DNA from: Albugo candida
Lineage: Eukaryota; Oomycota; Peronosporomycetes; Albuginales
Length of the DNA stretch: 64,000 bases
NCBI GenBank assembly: GCA_040437565.1
Contig: JBDOQK010000070.1
Span: 82,660 to 146,659, forward strand
Direction: 5' to 3'
Of the stretch, positions 34,332-44,233 are shown piece after piece (the stretch's first letter is position 1; every line of letters begins with the position of its first letter). Both the position numbers and the translations under genes were made by a program. The notes below the pieces were generated by a model. It saw only the letters and a program-made list of their open reading frames with translations. It made no database searches and was not told where the DNA came from.

Positions 34332-35593
34332 AATTATGAGCCCAACCAAGATTCCACCAGCCAAGACCATGGAAGAATCCGACGGATCAGATGAGTCGAA
34401 GATGGACCGAATGATGATGCTGCTGGATACACTCGGAAATCGACTGGACAAGATAGAAACCGAGCGGAGCGTCGGTTTGCCCGTACCAGCACCACCCGCG
34501 CGAGCGGAGAGCTTATTTGCTGGGTCGCGAAACCAAGGACAGGGTTTGACAATGTCATCCCTGGATGCAAAACCAATGCAGCATCGTGGAAGCGGGATGA
34601 GGAGAAGCTTTGTCTATGCCATGCAACATAATGCGCTGGACGGGCTAAACCGAGTGAGATTCCCAGCAANNNNNNNNNNNNNNNNNNNNNNNNNNNNNNN
34701 NNNNNNNNNNNNNNNNNNNNNNNNNNNNNNNNNNNNNNNNNNNNNNNNNNNNNNNNNNNNNNNNNNNNNAATGGATGAAGCGCATCCGGTTCTCACGCCT
34801 ATCGGTCAGGACTACAGTGATAGTACAACATCAAACTCGGACTGCTTGGGGATAAGTTCAGTCAAGAAGCCAACTATCAAGAAGTTACAGTCTTTGGCGG
34901 GCAGCCTTTTGTGGATTGCGCGCTGCACGCGTCCAGACATAAGTTTTGCTGTGCATAAGCTGACGAGACGTACTCATGCACCAACAAAAGCCGATTGGGC
35001 GTTAGGTGTCAGAGTGGTGAAGTATCTTCAGGGTACAAAAAGTCTGAAGCTCTATTTGGGTGGTGAAGTATGCACGAATTCCAGAGAAGTCACTCTGGAA
35101 GCTTTTTCGGATGCTGATTACGCACCAGATGATGTAACGAGAAAGAGCATATCTGGTACAGCATTCACTTTGAATGGAATGACGATCAGCTGGTCATGCA
35201 AGAAGCAGCACTCAGTAGCATTATCGACGATAGAAGCAGAGTTTGTAGCAGCATCGAAGGCATCGCAGGAATTATTCAGCGAGTTAATAGCCAAAGTGAA
35301 GGAGCCAATGATCTAGTGGATGGATAACCAGACGGCTATCAGTCAATTTTTCAACGAAGCTACTTCAATCAAGGCAAAACATATCGACGTCCGACTAAAA
35401 TTCGTCAGAGCTAACGTGGTCAGAAAAATAATCGCACCTAGGTACGTACATACGTCGAAGATGATGGCCGACTTGCAGACGAAGGCGTTTTCGACGCCAA
35501 GATTTCTTCAGCTAAGGGAGTTATGGCAGTTAAGGGATCGGACAATGCAAGTTAAAGGTGACACAACTTCAAGTGCAACCGGAAAGGAAGGAG

Positions 35594-35742
35594 TGTTGAA
35601 AGAACTTAAACATGTGTTCTAGGTTTCTAGTCGGACTTGGAACTTAGTTTGAACGATTGGTTAGGATTTTAATTTTCTAAAAAATAAAACCTCAGTTTTG
35701 GCAAGTTTCCTGGAAGACCGCATCTTCGCTCACCTGCCAACA
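35594..35742 (+). repeat. 3' LTR of the copia element
   Basis: 149 bases, same length as the 5' LTR. It directly overlaps the end of the coding region and ends CCAACA. The base composition is AT-rich in the middle (ttttaattttctaaaaaataaaa), a likely poly(A) signal zone. Confidence 0.9.
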
Positions 35743-35765
35743 CGCGGGGCCCCATCAGTCCTGTC

Positions 35766-35857
35766 GGGCTTATCTTAGACGGTAGAGCATCGGTCTGAGC
35801 CCACGGAAGCAGAAGCTTGGTTGATATCTGCTTCCCTAGGTTCGAAGCAAGACTTGA
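35766..35857 (+). tRNA. tRNA-like relic or SINE head with a strong internal hairpin
   Basis: A box-A-like segment (tatcttagacggtagagc, 35770-35787) and a box-B-like segment (ggttcgaagc, near 35839) sit at tRNA-like order. A perfect 9-bp hairpin (ggaagcaga / tctgcttcc, 35805-35813 with 35827-35835) lies between them. The acceptor and T stems do not pair well, so a working tRNA is unlikely. A tRNA-derived SINE or a tRNA pseudogene fits better. It starts 23 bases after the copia LTR. Confidence 0.35.
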
Positions 35858-36724
35858 GTGAAATTCACACGGTGAAGGGCTAATGGTACGATAAGTAAGG
35901 TAGCTAAAGAATCAGACAGAGAGTGTAGTGAAATTCTGCAATAACTTGTTCAGATTTTGGTCACGGGCATAGACTTGCACGAAAATGCTGGTCACGATCT
36001 ATGCTAGTATACAAATTGAAGTGTGTCTCAGACCCATGAAAATGCCTTGCGAGTCGAAGTTGCGATATTGGCGATACCTGGCTTCAGGGTTTCACCATGC
36101 GATTGCGCAATAATGGTCGCTGATGCGAGCAAGAGTTCTGGACAATAGCAATCAAAGGGCTTACAAAGTACACCCACGTAAACGAGTATCCATGATGGCA
36201 GTCGACACGACAGGGTTGATATAACAGCCGTAAATTTGCGTGGAAACCTTTGAAAGAATTATTACTTTTTTTCGTTGTTGGTGCAATACAAAAAAATTGT
36301 AAGCTAATAAGCTTTTTATGCACGACCCAGTTGCATCATCCACGATTAGCGTGCTGCTACAGAAACCATCCTTACGTAGAAAAATTGCCGGACAATCTGT
36401 TAGAGTATACATAGAACTGATACGAAGCATACAATATTTTGAAAGATGTAATTATCTAGGTGAGCCAAGCCCGTAGGGGATCGTCACACTAGTTGAGCAA
36501 CACTATAATTGTTCACGACGATACTAAGAGTTTATAGGATTAAGGTTACGAAATGAGCAACGAGTCCGTTTCAACTTTTACATGCAACCATTACCGTTAA
36601 TAATGAAGCGATCATTCTAATGGGAATAAAAGAGATAATGGAATGCTAAAACTCGTAACTGCAAACATCAGTTACGGAAATAAATACCACACGAACCGGT
36701 GGAAATAGAGCAACGCACTGACTT
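35858..36724. other. Upstream region of the SulP gene
   Basis: No coding frame or RNA was recognised. It contains the presumed promoter of the downstream transporter and perhaps the tail of the tRNA-like repeat. Confidence 0.45.
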
Positions 36725-38815
36725 ATGAGTGACAAAAAAAGCAGCGAGTATTCCCGACTTTCTCATTCGATAAACGAGCCAAAACTGTCTCCGCGCTTAT
36801 CAAATTCTCCAAGTGAACGTCTTGTTATACAAACGACTTCTATCGTAGCTTTGAAGTGCGCTGTCCAGAAAAATATTCATTCTTTTTGGTCTCAGCTTTG
36901 GAAGGACACAGCTGGAAAGGGATATCATCGATTGAAAAAAGCACAAAAAGACATTGTAAAGCCCTCATACCGCTTGGAATGGAGAAATGTCGGCACTGAG
37001 TGCTGGTCCAACGTGAACTTTTATCGAAATAACTGGAAATGCCTCCAACAAGAAATTCTGTGTGGAATTGCTGCGACACTCTTACAAATTCCGGAAACCA
37101 TAGCATTCAGTTATGTGGCCAACTTGGATCCGCTTATTGGCTTGCACGCGACGGGAATCCTTGCCATTGTCATAGCTGTGCTTGGGGGTGTTCCTGGAAC
37201 AATTGCTGGTGCAGCTGGAGCTCTCGCGGTCGTGATGCCTCAACTTACTGGAAGTTCAGGCGATCTGAGTGAGTATTCGTACTCGGTTCGCGTTTCTCAT
37301 TTGTACGTGGCTGTTCTACTGGCTGGAATCATGCAATTCTTCTTTGGCGTGTTCCATTTGTCCAAGTTTTTTTCGATGATTCCAAGAACAGCCCATATTG
37401 GTTTTCTAAATGGTTTGGCAATAATGATGCTCAAATCTCAATCGACTACTATCAAAAGATGCAAAAATATCTCTGCAAGCGATGCGAAACGGCTCTTTGC
37501 AGAATGTGAAGTAGCTGGTGAGTTGGAATGGATGCACATCACTGATTTACACCTGATCACGACGCTATTTACGGTTCTGGCGACCATGTGTATCATGCAT
37601 TTTTTCCCCAAAATACCAAGAATCGGTTCTCTGGTTCCGCCAACGCTTGTTGTTGCGATTTTTGGAATAGGTTTTGAATTTGGAATCAATCGTCCGCTGT
37701 TCAAGTATGACGTCCGAACAATTGGGGATACCTCTTCAATCTCCGGTGGCTTTCCTTCCTACCATACCCCACAGCTACACGCGATTCATAACTGGTCTGC
37801 AGTGATCTCTTGCGCCGCCAGTCTTGCTGCGATTGGAATTTTTGAATCGATCATGACACTTCAAGCAATCGTCGATCTTCGAAAATCCCGACTTACCTTG
37901 CAGGCTTGTCGTAAAGAATCCATCGCTCAAGGTATTGGAAATATTCTTTGCGGCTTTTTCCACGGAATGGGTGGGTGTTCCATGATCGCACAATCAACCG
38001 GAAACATTATAAATGGAGCTCAGTACCGATTGTCCGGCTTTATGTGTGGTATTACAACCTTCATAATTGTGTGTTTTGCCAGTCCGATCATGGAATTAGT
38101 GCCTGTAGCTTGTCTTTCGGGCATTCTATTCGTCATTATTGCGCATACATTTCACTGGAAATCATTGATTTTGATATTTCACATTCGGCTTTGCGATGGA
38201 TTTACGATCGTTCTTGTGACTCTTCTCGCCGCCACACTCAATTTGGCTGTAGCTGTAATCGCTGGCGTCATTTGGCATTCTCTTGTGAACGGATGGGACT
38301 CAGGAAAACAGCTTTCCTGTCGAGAGGAAGACGTTCCTCTGGATCAATTTCTGAGTCAGATTTCACAAGATGCAGGTGTTGGAGACAATTTGGCGCAAGG
38401 AATCAAGGAATCGCTACCGGCGTTGATCAAGGTGTATCGCTTGCAAGGCACACTACTTTATTCCTCGGTAATGCGCTTTCGAGGCTTCTTTCACTCGATC
38501 TATCAAGATCCAGCGCTTGTGGTTCTGGACATTTCGCATTGTCATCTCTCTGATTTCTCAGCTACTGCAGCGCTACAGGAAGTGGCAACTCTTTACTATG
38601 ATCAGCACAAACTTATGTTACTCGTTCATTTTGCTGACATGGAATCCTTCGACCTCGTGGTTAATAAGGATATCGGTTGGAATGTCCTGCGGACGCATTC
38701 AGATATAGTAGAGGCGATACAAATCTATGTCCATCAAGGTCAAGACGAATATCTAGAAATGAAAAGTCCGCACGCAGGAAGCGAATCTTTCCTTTTGACC
38801 GAAAACGCAAAATAG
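36725..38815 (+). CDS. SulP/SLC26 family anion (sulfate-type) transporter with STAS domain
   Basis: A single exon of 696 codons, the usual length for the family. A cytosolic N-terminal region (residues 1-105) precedes the transmembrane core (about 110-550). The first helix pair carries QEILCGIAATLLQIPETIAFSYVA, the SulP signature region. Later hydrophobic segments include IVIAVLGGVPGTIAGAAG, TLLAATLNLAVAVIAGV and a FESIMTLQAIVDLRKSR/GGCSMIAQSTGN motif typical of SulP transporters. The STAS domain covers about 575-685 (VYRLQGTLLYSSVMRFRGFF, VVLDISHCHLSDFSATAAL). Such proteins move sulfate, oxalate, bicarbonate or other anions across the plasma membrane or organelle membranes; the substrate cannot be read here. 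The start has no in-frame upstream rival. It is 144 bases upstream of the pyrophosphatase fusion, on the same strand. Confidence 0.95.
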   Translation: MSDKKSSEYSRLSHSINEPKLSPRLSNSPSERLVIQTTSIVALKCAVQKNIHSFWSQLWKDTAGKGYHRLKKAQKDIVKPSYRLEWRNVGTECWSNVNFYRNNWKCLQQEILCGIAATLLQIPETIAFSYVANLDPLIGLHATGILAIVIAVLGGVPGTIAGAAGALAVVMPQLTGSSGDLSEYSYSVRVSHLYVAVLLAGIMQFFFGVFHLSKFFSMIPRTAHIGFLNGLAIMMLKSQSTTIKRCKNISASDAKRLFAECEVAGELEWMHITDLHLITTLFTVLATMCIMHFFPKIPRIGSLVPPTLVVAIFGIGFEFGINRPLFKYDVRTIGDTSSISGGFPSYHTPQLHAIHNWSAVISCAASLAAIGIFESIMTLQAIVDLRKSRLTLQACRKESIAQGIGNILCGFFHGMGGCSMIAQSTGNIINGAQYRLSGFMCGITTFIIVCFASPIMELVPVACLSGILFVIIAHTFHWKSLILIFHIRLCDGFTIVLVTLLAATLNLAVAVIAGVIWHSLVNGWDSGKQLSCREEDVPLDQFLSQISQDAGVGDNLAQGIKESLPALIKVYRLQGTLLYSSVMRFRGFFHSIYQDPALVVLDISHCHLSDFSATAALQEVATLYYDQHKLMLLVHFADMESFDLVVNKDIGWNVLRTHSDIVEAIQIYVHQGQDEYLEMKSPHAGSESFLLTENAK

Positions 38816-38958
38816 TCGCCCGCTCGGTCGACCACTTTCGATTGGCTGAGACAAATGCTTTAATGTCCACTCAAAATATATCTGTGCGTTTATGTCTGAC
38901 ACGCAATTTGCGGTCATCAAGGTAGCCATTTCGTAACGTATATCTTCATCCTTTATTT

Positions 38959-40674
38959 GTGGCTCAAATTTGGACTTTCCTATCTCCCATCGATCCCCCC
39001 TTTCACGCGCCAATGACTGTAACAGACTCGTTCAACACCTTTGTTTCTCAAACAACGCAAGAGCCTCAACATCTCAATGGAGAAATACTCTTGCGTGGTT
39101 TCTTGTATAAACGACCAGAGCAAAATTCACTTCTTTGGAAGAAACGTTATTGTGTGATCATAAAAAACTCCCTTCAGATCGTTTATTACGAAAACGAAGA
39201 GGATTTTGAAAAAGGAAACATTCGTGGTAAAATCCCTTTTGCCTCAGTGCATAAATGGGATGGAAAACCGAACGGATTTCAATTTTATACTCCTACCAAC
39301 CAGTGTTATCGCGTGTACACAGATACACCTAAAGAACACGAAGATTGGGTGTCGATCATGCAAACTCAAATCGATGCGGCGCCAGAGAAGGAAGATGTGG
39401 CTTCTATGACGTACGCACGTCCAATCGCGTCGTCACCGACCTATTCAACAGGGAAAGGTTGTGGACTTACTCGAACAGCTTCCTGGCAAGAGGAGGAGGC
39501 CGATATGTCAGCAATGGTGCAGGAGTTAGAGGATCTTCGATCAGAGGTTACTACACTTCGTGCCGAATTGGCTTCTTATGAGAAGACTCAGCAGCGGTAT
39601 AAAATGAAAAGTTTTGCGGGGACCCGACGGGGGAGTATATTGGAGGATGGTACGGCGGTCAATATTGAACCGCTTGAGATGGAACGGATGCGTGCAATTT
39701 TCAATCTTTTCGATACGCAAGGACATGGATACATAAGCGCGACTGATTTGATCGATCTCCATTCAAAATTGGGCGAGCCGATTTCGAAAGAAGATGCTGC
39801 TGAAGCTATAGCACACATGCAAAAGAACGACGGTCAGATCAATTTTGACTCATTCATCAAGTGGTGGAACGAAGATCATTCTGCTCCGAATCAAACGGAA
39901 GCAATGAAGAGGTATCAAGCAAAGTTCAAGTTCATCAAAGCTCGTATTGCAAACCCGGCAATCGGTAATATTGAGACAGTTGCTGTTGGACCTTTTCCGT
40001 CTTTCGAGTTCCGTCTGAATTTCTATTACAATGGACCGAATGGATCACGTGTACAAATCTCTCCTTGGCACGATATTCCATTATACAATGCGGATGGATC
40101 TGTCAACTTTATTTGTGAGATTCCCAAATGGACACGAAAAAAGATGGAGATCGCCACCGGAGAACCATTCAATCCGATCAAGCAAGATACAAAGAACGGA
40201 AAGCTTCGCGAGTATACTTGGGGAGAAATGATGTTCAACTACGGTGCATTACCTCAGACATGGGAAGATCCTTCTCACGTTACCGATGGAACGGGCTGCC
40301 CAGGTGACAATGATCCTATTGATGTTGTAGAGATCGGGACCAAGCAATGGCGCACTGGTTCAGTCGTTCAAGTAAAAATTCTTGGGGTTTTGGCGCTTAT
40401 TGACAGCAACGAAACAGATTGGAAAGTGATTTGTATCAATGTGGAGGATCACTACGCGTCTAAATTGCACGATGTCTCGGATATTGAGGCTCACATGCCA
40501 GGCTGTATCATGGCTATTCACGACTGGTTACGTGATTACAAGCTTCCGTCGGTCAACAAATACGGCTACGAAGGAAAGTGTATGGGAAGAGATTTTGCTG
40601 AATGCGTGGTTGCTGAAACTCATGAATTCTGGAAGCATTTAATCGAAGCTCGTGGAGGGCAAGCCACTGTATAA
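38959..40674 (+). CDS. PH domain - EF-hand - soluble inorganic pyrophosphatase fusion
   Basis: A single exon of 571 codons. PH domain at about 44-138 (LLRGFLYKRPEQ to EDWVSIMQTQI), then a coiled coil at about 185-215 (MVQELEDLRSEVTTLRAEL). An EF-hand pair lies at about 242-305; the first loop DTQGHGYISATD is degenerate (Gln and His at usual Asp/Asn positions) and the second is incomplete, so calcium binding is doubtful. A complete eukaryotic-type family I pyrophosphatase fills about 315-571, with the signature DNDPIDV (450-456), NFYYNGPNG, FICEIPKWT and KYGYEGKCMGRDFA. The enzyme hydrolyses PPi to two phosphates with Mg2+ and pulls biosynthetic reactions forward. The PH part suggests recruitment to phosphoinositide membranes, unlike the plain cytosolic enzyme of about 290 aa. 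A second ATG at 39013 would drop 18 residues and also leave the PH domain whole. Confidence 0.95.
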   Translation: MAQIWTFLSPIDPPFHAPMTVTDSFNTFVSQTTQEPQHLNGEILLRGFLYKRPEQNSLLWKKRYCVIIKNSLQIVYYENEEDFEKGNIRGKIPFASVHKWDGKPNGFQFYTPTNQCYRVYTDTPKEHEDWVSIMQTQIDAAPEKEDVASMTYARPIASSPTYSTGKGCGLTRTASWQEEEADMSAMVQELEDLRSEVTTLRAELASYEKTQQRYKMKSFAGTRRGSILEDGTAVNIEPLEMERMRAIFNLFDTQGHGYISATDLIDLHSKLGEPISKEDAAEAIAHMQKNDGQINFDSFIKWWNEDHSAPNQTEAMKRYQAKFKFIKARIANPAIGNIETVAVGPFPSFEFRLNFYYNGPNGSRVQISPWHDIPLYNADGSVNFICEIPKWTRKKMEIATGEPFNPIKQDTKNGKLREYTWGEMMFNYGALPQTWEDPSHVTDGTGCPGDNDPIDVVEIGTKQWRTGSVVQVKILGVLALIDSNETDWKVICINVEDHYASKLHDVSDIEAHMPGCIMAIHDWLRDYKLPSVNKYGYEGKCMGRDFAECVVAETHEFWKHLIEARGGQATV

Positions 40675-41580
40675 TTTGATACCACAGCTGTCTTGAGAAA
40701 AAATCTATGTTTCTACCACTTTGCGTTGCATTTACCATACTGAGCATCATTTGAATCTGTTGCCACGACTCAAATTAAATTCTAAGCTTGAAGGTTTTGG
40801 CTGCTGTATATAGCCGCTAGTATCATTTTCAATGTTACATGAGCCTTGAAGAAGACAGCATGGTCGGGCTCAGTTAAGAAACCCGCTAGATGATTTATAT
40901 ATTAAAATGACTATGTTACTGCAAGAGAACACTAGAAGTCTACGAGTTGAACTTCATCCTCGTTAGTATGACTTCTATCGGTAGTATCTAGGCTGCAAGA
41001 CATCGGATCAAGCACAAAGAATTAGCAAGTACTTGTCACTTTCTTTTCGAGTAGAGGAGTCTCAAGTTCGCTATTCGGCACATGCGAAACGAAGAAAAAC
41101 ACCGTAGTCAGAGAAAGGTTGTAAAAGGTCCTCCAGCGTAAGACAGAAGATAAAATCGTAACCGACTATTTTGTCTGCAATGAACACGACAAGCGACTGT
41201 AGAATGCAGTGGTAAAATTGAACGCGTTGACTGGTTGTATGTAGCACATTTAAATTTAGATGAAGCTATCCTGTGCCATCTGACGTCGCCTAAAAAACCT
41301 GTAAGTTGGCTGACTATAATAATACATGTCACGCATTACTAAAATCGGCTCGGTGAGCTCGGAACGAAGGTTAATTACGTTTTTGTATCAACGTCAAGAG
41401 TGTTAAACCCTTACAGTCGTCACACGCATGTGAGCTTTTAAATGTTTAATACCCATTTAGCTTCCGTCGTTCTGCTAAAAAGACGATTGTAGCCCACCTT
41501 CCTGCGCCAAAAGGATTATGTAATCAAGTTCAGTTTCGCACATGAATCAACGCAACAGACTTGGCTGAGTTCGAGTTGCG
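40675..41580. other. Gene-free stretch
   Basis: Begins with the 3' region of the pyrophosphatase fusion gene. No frame, RNA or recognised repeat was seen. Confidence 0.5.
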
Positions 41581-42540
41581 TCAAAACACCATTTGGTGTC
41601 TCTGAAAGCAATCTCGAATTGTCCGCAATGATAATCCAGTTGCGACAGTCGTGCCATTAATCCAAATGCCATGTTCTTCATGTTGACGAAGTAAATTTCC
41701 CAAAGGTTCGATCGTCATCAGAAAAAGTAATGCTGAGAGAGGATCACCTTGTTTCACTCCACGTTGTGGTGTAATGGACGGTGTGATATTTCCNNNNNNN
41801 NNNNNNNNNNNNNNNNNNNNNNNNNNNNNNNNNNNNNNNNNNNNNNNNNNNNNNNNNNNNNNNNNNNNNNNNNNNNNNNNNNNNNNNNNNNNNCAACGCC
41901 ACTGCAATTTTGAGTTTGTTAGAGAAAAGCACAGTTGTGGTCAGTGACAAACATTTTGTGCTACATTTTTGAATGTAATGTAAACGGATATTATATTAGT
42001 TGGCTGTGATCGTGAAACTTGGTTTCTTGAAAGAAAACAGCGATAGGACGTGGTCGATAAATAGATTACCATATTGATGAATTCTATCAACATCCACCTT
42101 GAGTGGTGAGATTTGTTCCACGCTGATATCGTCAGGAGTCCTTGTGAATCCGAATGTGAATGGTCACGCTGAAATGAACCAGCAGTATATCTTGTTGCAC
42201 CATCGTCAGGTCATAGATGTATAGTCGAAAAATCCTCCGGGTTTTACAGGTAGTGATCGAAAGCTCCTCAATATTATAGAAGAGTAGTTATGCCGCCAGC
42301 CTTCAAACCACTGTGACCAACAGTTTGCTCGCACCTCGGAGCGAAACAGTGAAATGTATACATTCGCTGGTATAATCGGCAGTAACGGGGGGGGAATCCA
42401 AATCACTGACGCATGGATGATATACTGAGCCAAATGATCGTCTGTGTATATAGTAGCTCCCGTAGTTCGGGTCAAATCAGCCAAGTCTGGTGGGGTGGTT
42501 CTCCACCATAAAATTAGTGTCTCAAAAGTCGTTTGGTAGA
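41581..42540 (-). mobile_element. Degenerate LINE fragment (non-LTR retrotransposon)
   Basis: On the minus strand, 41790-41640 encodes the reverse-transcriptase core box TPQRGVKQGDPLSALLFLM, followed by an IEPLGNLLRQ helix. Upstream on the same strand (about 42480-42350), pieces such as SDLDSPPVTADYTSE resemble the end of an AP-type endonuclease, less surely. The N run 41794-41893 cuts the copy and shows no overlap. It is fragmentary, with several frame changes. Confidence 0.65.
41794..41893. other. 100-N assembly gap without flanking overlap
   Basis: 100 N inside the LINE fragment. The two sides do not match, so part of the element may be hidden. Confidence 0.95.
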
Positions 42541-44233
42541 GATCTTTTCACCCACGTGACGTATCCATCGAGTTCCAAATCCTACGTCTTCACCAATCGT
42601 GAACAGCAAATACCCGATATATCATCTAGTGCAGGGGTCACTTCCTTCCATGCAGTCCGGTAGCATTCCAGTCATAGTTGTGGGATGTGCTTCGTCTGCT
42701 TCAATGCTTCTGTAGGGCCTGGTACAAAACTGAATAATTTTTCGCGCATGTGTTTCATATACGTCTGAAACTGGATCAGTTTCTCAGGGTGACGTTGTTA
42801 AAGCCAGTTTTCGGGGTCGACTTCCATAAGCTCACCAACTTCACTAGCCCTTGTCAGATGCTCAAGTTGAGTACCGAATTGTTTTCGTTCGTGCTGCATG
42901 ATACAGTACGACGCACCTATGACGAGGCAGTAGTAGCAGCAAAGGAACCATCTGTACCGCCTGTGCCATTCTGGAGCATCACACACGCGGTGAGAAACTT
43001 TCCATGTCATCACAGATGTGATGGCTCATTCACAATCATGCATTTAACCAATTCTGGTGAATTTTCAGGGATTCCACGTAATCACAACCGGCCGCTGACA
43101 CCCTGAGTTGTGTCGGGATTTCGACTTGAACCATTGTTTTCGAGAGGAGAGAGTTGAAAAAAGTTGTTTCTGACTTGTATGTATTAAATTGGTGGGTTAT
43201 GCAGTAGCCGGAAAATCGAGAGGTCGGGCCCTTATAGCTCAGTTGAACGTGACTATGATACTAGAATTAGGCTTCTCTAATGCCTAAGCTACAATACTAT
43301 TCTAAAATACATGCAAGTTTGATATATAAAAATCTACACCTAAGTTCAGAGGACTGAATAAAAGTACTACTGAGTAGAAACGCCACTCATAACCGACTTG
43401 GAATCTTTTACGTCGTCAAACTTGAATTATCCTGGGCTGAGTAGACAATTATCTCCGTGCTGAATCAGTATGTTGATATGAATCTAACACTTTTTCCAAT
43501 TGCTCGAGCTGCTCCATAGCACTGGCGTTGGAATTATCAGAAAGGGGCACTCAGTGTGCTACAAATTACTGAAAGAGCAGGGGCAGTAGGTGTTAGAGTG
43601 CCTGTGTCGAACAGTCTGCATCTACAATCCGTCCAAATAAGATGAATCGCACCGGCGACTAATGTATACCAAAGATCCTCCAGCACCACCCGAAAAGATT
43701 TCCACGCACCATGAACTGTAGGAACCCGTGCACATGCGATATGCGACCATCGTAGTCCAACGGAAAAGAAGGTTTTTCAAGACGTAAAGAGCTCTTCACA
43801 AATTGGACTTGCCTGCTGCACGTGAGACTTTTCACATCACCACATTGCTTCTAAGTACACAGTGTGATTTCTGGATGTTATGGTTGTGAAAACCAAAATC
43901 GTGCACGACTGCTAAGATACAAAATGATAGTCCAAACTGGATGTAAAAATAAATTGGTAGCAAATGTCTGCGAAGACGATTAAATAAGCATGCTGGATGT
44001 TCTCATATGGTTTCATATCGACCCTCAGCCCCAGTTGAGCAAAAGCAACGCTCAACAAGTATCTTTATTCATCGTCGATGTCTGGGAATGGTGGCCGAAC
44101 CAGCGCGTAGTTTTCGGATGAAATCCGCCCAAGTGTTTCGAATACGGTCTTTGTTAAGAAATATTTTTTGCTGTGATAAATCACGGCTGGTAAGATCCCA
44201 ATGACTTTGTTGAAATCAAACACATGTCTGATC
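42541..44233. other. Repeat-decayed stretch without genes
   Basis: No intact frame. Minus-strand pieces near 42800-43013 have protein-like composition and may extend the LINE fragment upstream, but no motif proves it. Bases 43228-43242 equal the first 15 bases of the tRNA-Thr at 48733, with no further match. Confidence 0.4.

Larger units (their letters stand above)
34183..35742 (+). mobile_element. Ty1/copia LTR retrotransposon, incomplete fossil copy
   Basis: Two 149-bp LTRs (34183-34331 and 35594-35742) begin TGTTGAAAG and end CCAACA, with about 10 differences, so the insertion is not very recent. Flanking 5-base target copies are cgagg and cgcgg, one mismatch. A coding region starts right inside the 5' LTR with a charged gag-like N-terminus. 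After the N run at 34670-34769 the sequence resumes in the end of the pol polyprotein: the SLAGSLLWIARCTRPDI block and the copia-type RNase H (FSDADYA, ALSTIEAEFVAAS, DNQTAI, KHIDVRLKF). Protease, integrase and most of reverse transcriptase are absent, lost or hidden in the gap. The copy is broken, with at least two breaks. Confidence 0.9.

Noticed and set aside
43228-43242. tRNA gene candidate
   Set aside because: Only the first 15 bases match the tRNA-Thr at 48733; no anticodon or T arm follows.
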